A stretch of DNA of 64,000 nt from contig NC_034412.1 of assembly GCF_002078875.1 (NCBI RefSeq), positions 15,726,238 to 15,790,237 on the forward strand, written 5' to 3'. Of the stretch, positions 60,201-64,000 are shown piece by piece. Source of the stretch: Numida meleagris (taxonomy: Eukaryota > Chordata > Aves > Galliformes > Numididae). The notes beneath the pieces were generated by a model. That model saw nothing but the letters and a program-made list of their open reading frames with translations. It was not told where the DNA came from and did no database searches. A program made the translations under genes and the position numbers. Position 1 is the stretch's first letter. The number at the start of each line of letters is the position of its first letter.

Positions 60201-63200
60201 TCCGTCATCTACCGAACAAGATAGACTTGAAATTGATTTCCCATGATGTTCCCTGCAGCTTCCATGTTAGAATTTTGAGTCTTTCTAAAATGGACTTCAG
60301 CACACAGCAGAGGAAGGACGTGAAGAATGAAACTCTGAAGGGCCATGCTCCCCAGCACTGCCATGCCAGAGAACTGGTAGGAGCCTCACAGAGTGAAATG
60401 TGTAACCACCAATCCTGTGTTTTCTGCACACTTATGAACAACACCCTATATTTGAAGATGCCTGTAGCCTTGTGGGTGCCAGAGCACTTGCAGAAGATGG
60501 GTAGTGCTTCTCACGTTTTACTTCTTGTACACCAGGCATAATTGGAAATAACATAAATAAGTAAATGGAAGGATTTCTTTACGCTTTCCTTGTTTGTCTC
60601 CTGCAGTAGTAAGTTTTATCTTTTAAAATAGTTCCACCTGCCCCATGAGGCACTTATAGATAGACTTGGGGTAGTTGATGTATTATGTCTGTAGCTTCAA
60701 GTAGCAAGTGATTTTGCTTGCTGTATTATTGCAAGTTTGTGCAGTCCTCAATAGAATAATTCCTTTTTGCTCCCAGGGGGGATTGCTACTCTTGATTCAG
60801 TGGAGAGATAAGGACGTTTCTCCTGATTTTTGCGTACAATTTGTGCCTCATTCCATTCACAATGCAAAGCCATCTTACCCAAAAACAACTGATTTGGATG
60901 AATTAATATTCCTTCTAGAATAAAATTGGGGGTTGGAGTTGAGGGTATTTGTATCTCTAGAGTTCAGAAGTGCGGATGAGGTCGGATCCCCATGACATCC
61001 TCATTTTCAGACCACTGATCTGACGGCACGTCCTTATCAGAGATGCCATAAACATGTAGGCATCTTTGTTCTCATTAAAGATATTCTGCACTTGATTACT
61101 GTGGCCTCCTTTTAATGAAACAGATTTTTTTTCTTTTCTCCTGAAACTCTTCTATTCAAGACTACAAAGGTACAATAACTACAACATGACAATGTAATTA
61201 AATAAGAGGACAGATCTGGTATTCCATAATCAAGGGAAAATGTTCTGACCTCAGCGAGCCTCTAAAACAAGAACACAACTTGTGTTCTACAAGCAATGTT
61301 ATTGATAGTAGTAAGTCTTTACAAAAAGGATGCATGTTGGCCTGGGATTTGAGGGTTATTGCAATGCTGTCATTTGCAGTAAGTTGGATGGAGTGGCTAT
61401 AACTAGATGGGAAGTGAACAGTGAGGTCTTAAAAGTTTCTGAATTGTTGGACCAATTTAAAAGGCACTTGAGTTGAAAATCACATTAAAAGCATTAACTC
61501 TCTTGTGCTAGCAATAGTAATGGCGATTGCAAAATGTGGAATTTAGCAAACAGCCCCATCAGCAGTCAGAGACTTCTTAGAATTAATGAATTAATGGCTC
61601 CAGGATGCCACTGAACAGGAGAATCCATTTCACCGCGCATAGACAGGATGAAATTGTAAGACCAGACGAAAGTCAGTGTGGATTATATACTGTGATTGCT
61701 TCTTTGCAGCTCAGATAGTAAAACCCAGAGCAGCCAGTTCCACTTTGCAGTCAGTGTGTGCTGATCACGGGGCAGCACTAAGGCTGTAAGCAGTAACGGG
61801 AGAGGGGGGAGCTGGAGGAAGGTGTTCTGTCAATGAAGAAAATGTCTGTATTGGCGCCTGGGTACATCAGGCAGGCATAAGGGGAGTTTTGCTGTGTTTT
61901 TTGTTTTGCTCTGTGCCCACGGGAAATGAGCACAGGGGGAGGCGATGGTTGTACTTGTGAGAAAGTGGAACTATTGTTCCATTTTAACTAAGACACAGCT
62001 GTGAGGGAAAATCGTTTTTGTGCTGTTGCTAAAAAAAGAGACAAAAGTTAAATAGTGTTACTGCTTAATGTGACTGTTCATTGAGGACTTTGTGTGGTAT
62101 TAGTAATGGTTTTGAAATAAAATTGTTCCAAACATTCATCATCACTGAGGAAATGTTCAAGACCCAAAGTGGTTCTAAGTGGGAAACTCAATCCAAAAAC
62201 ATACTGCCAGCCATTACGTGTAATGCTGAAATTGTTCTCCATCAAGGATACAATTGCAGTCATTCAACTCCTAGGGTCGGTCATAAGCAGTTGTAGGAGT
62301 TGGCTCCAATTTGTATTTTAAGAACGTGTTCTTTCTGTAGCTCCAGATCTCCAGCACAAGACTTGCTGCACAGCCAGAGCTGTGACTCTGCCCTTGCTGC
62401 TACTTTACTAATGCTAATTACGTGTTTAGGGGCTGACAGGTTTTTCAGGGTGGACGACTAACAGATGTGCTATATATGCTGCTGTGGCTTTTTCTTAGCA
62501 GTTTGTTTGTACATTTTTGGTAGTTGCCTCATTCTTGTGATCCTGTGCATGTTCATCCTTAAGCAACCAGAGCCTGCTCTGCTGCTTGCGTGCTCTCCCG
62601 TCTGCTGATGGCCCTGTCAGCACCACACTAGGGGATGCCTGAAATCAAGTGGAAAGGCTTCTGTGTAACAACTGACTGAAACCTGAGAATTAAAAATATT
62701 CTGAATTGCAGAGGAACTCTGGGACAAAGCAGAAGAATTAATTTGGCATAATAAATAATTTGGTGAACAGTTAAATTCGTGCAAAATCCTGGGCACCTGT
62801 GCTTTGTGCTGTGCAGGACAGCTTCAGAGGCAGACTCAGCTCATCTTTGACAAAGCTTCAGACTATCACAGAATGTTTAAGGGGATGATAATCAAAGATA
62901 TATGTTGTGTTTAATCCAGTTGCCTTTCTGCTCGTTATTTCAGTCTTTGGGGATATTTCTTGCTTTCCTGCAGGCTGGAAAATGTTTGCAGTGCAGGAGC
63001 AGCTCTCTCTTATTCCTTGATGTCCTTTCCTAGATGTGAGCAGCCAGCTGCTCGCTAAGTGTCTGCGTGCTCACTCTCCCCCAGCGTGCTGTGTACAGCC
63101 ATGCAGGGAAGCAGCGGGGTGGGGGCTGGGGCTGCCTGACCATGGGGCTGACCACAGCTGAGCAGCAAAGCGCTCTGCACAAAGCCAGGACAGCTTCAGG

Positions 63201-64000
63201 CCCCTGGGCCTCGGTTCTCATTTTCTTAAAATCATTTTCCAAGTTTGCATGCACATACTGAATGAAAGCTGTGGTTAACTTTCATGACAATTCTTTTTCA
63301 CACATGCAATGTGTGTTTCCTTTGCTGTCTGCATCAAATTGCAATGAAGCGTGTCGCAAAGTACAGCTTCATGTTGAGGCAGAATGCTTCCTTAGAGTCA
63401 CTAGGGCTGCTCTTCCTTTTCTTCCTCTTTGCAACATCAAGCTGCAGCTTCCCGTACTGAGCCTGACCTGGATTGTTTGCAAAGTGAACGATTCTCCTTT
63501 CTCCATCTTTGTGTCACTTTTTCTGACAAACATTTCTCAGCTTTCAAACAAGGATTATCTCCAAAATATTTGAAGGCAACACCAGTGAATGATAGGAACA
63601 TGTAGAACGGTATCTTTACTTGCTGTAAGCCATTACCGGCGCACTTACTGCACTTCAGACGATTCCCCTCGCTGGGGAAGCCCTGACCTCGGCTGTGAAT
63701 GCCGTAGTGCCAGCCCTGCTGCACTGGGTGGCTTCAGGACACTGGGGGCAAGACGGGGTGGCCAGTGGGCGCTGCGCTGCTGCATTTCTCTTGGCTTCAC
63801 GTCAGCTAGGTCACGGATATGGAAAGTGGGAAAAGGCAGTGCGGTTCTTGCTTGCTTTTGCATTGTTTTAAAGAGAGGATGAGTAAATTCTTAGTTTTTC
63901 AAAACTCAGTGTTGTAACAACGGGAGGAAAGGTTTGTCCCCAAGCCAAAACACAAGTCCCGTGCTCCAGGGCCACATCGTTTGGTGCTATGTACTGACGA
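57270..64000. other. Non-coding stretch to window end
   Basis: No gene or recognisable transposon. A C-run lies at 57919-57935 and GC-richer patches at about 58880-59060, 63060-63200 and 63660-63780. Many overlapping frames of 60-134 codons occur in the GC-richer part (58300-59450), on both strands, which argues that they are by-products of composition. The sequence runs off the window with no partial feature that I can name. Confidence 0.5.
57919..57935 (+). repeat. Poly(C) tract
   Basis: Five Cs, one T and then eleven Cs, giving a long G-run on the minus strand. Such runs are length-variable and hard to sequence accurately. Confidence 0.9.

Noticed and set aside
62866..62885. ATCACAGAAT-like sequence resembling the reverse of a CR1 3' end
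   Set aside because: The match is too short and no further CR1 sequence follows on either side.

Overview
This window looks like a piece of non-coding bird genome, most likely from a chicken-like (galliform) species. The evidence is the repeats. There are four copies of CR1 LINEs, two of them with 3' ends of the avian type (Cs and Gs followed by short ATTCTATG-like units). There is also one internally deleted mariner element that fits the chicken Mariner1_GG/Galluhop group, and one short LTR with the features of an avian endogenous retrovirus. No tRNA-derived or 7SL-derived SINEs were seen. Species was not tested by alignment.

No host protein-coding gene can be supported. The longest open frame (251 codons, 7907-8662) is the reverse transcriptase C-terminal half of a CR1, and the 168-codon minus-strand frame at 48095-48601 is another CR1. 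The other open frames are 60-190 codons long, overlap one another on both strands, match no family I recognise, and look like chance frames. No tRNA, rRNA, CRISPR, operon or bacterial signal was seen. The window is probably intergenic or inside a long intron.

Layout: 1-7.74 kb is unremarkable AT-rich sequence. At 7.74-8.86 kb lies a relatively young plus-strand CR1, 5'-truncated. At 13.95-14.51 kb is the mariner copy. At 16.50-16.93 kb is a probable solo LTR with a 6-bp direct repeat at its edges. At 25.24-26.22 kb is an old, heavily decayed antisense CR1. From 26.2 to 46.8 kb no transposon was recognised apart from a 25-A tract at 41.97 kb that follows a polyadenylation signal and may mark a retroposed transcript end. 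Blocks at 35.5-38.7 kb look like candidate conserved non-coding elements, but only by sequence character. At 46.77-47.01 kb is a CR1 3' end (plus strand) and at 48.23-48.62 kb an antisense CR1 fragment. The rest, 48.6-64.0 kb, is unannotated apart from a short tandem duplication and a C-run.

The window records at least three kinds of mobile-element activity (LINE, DNA transposon, retroviral LTR) of different ages. I did not find a convincing undescribed multi-gene system. The most checkable observations are the poly(A)-tailed segment, the mariner deletion structure, the LTR boundaries and the candidate conserved block.
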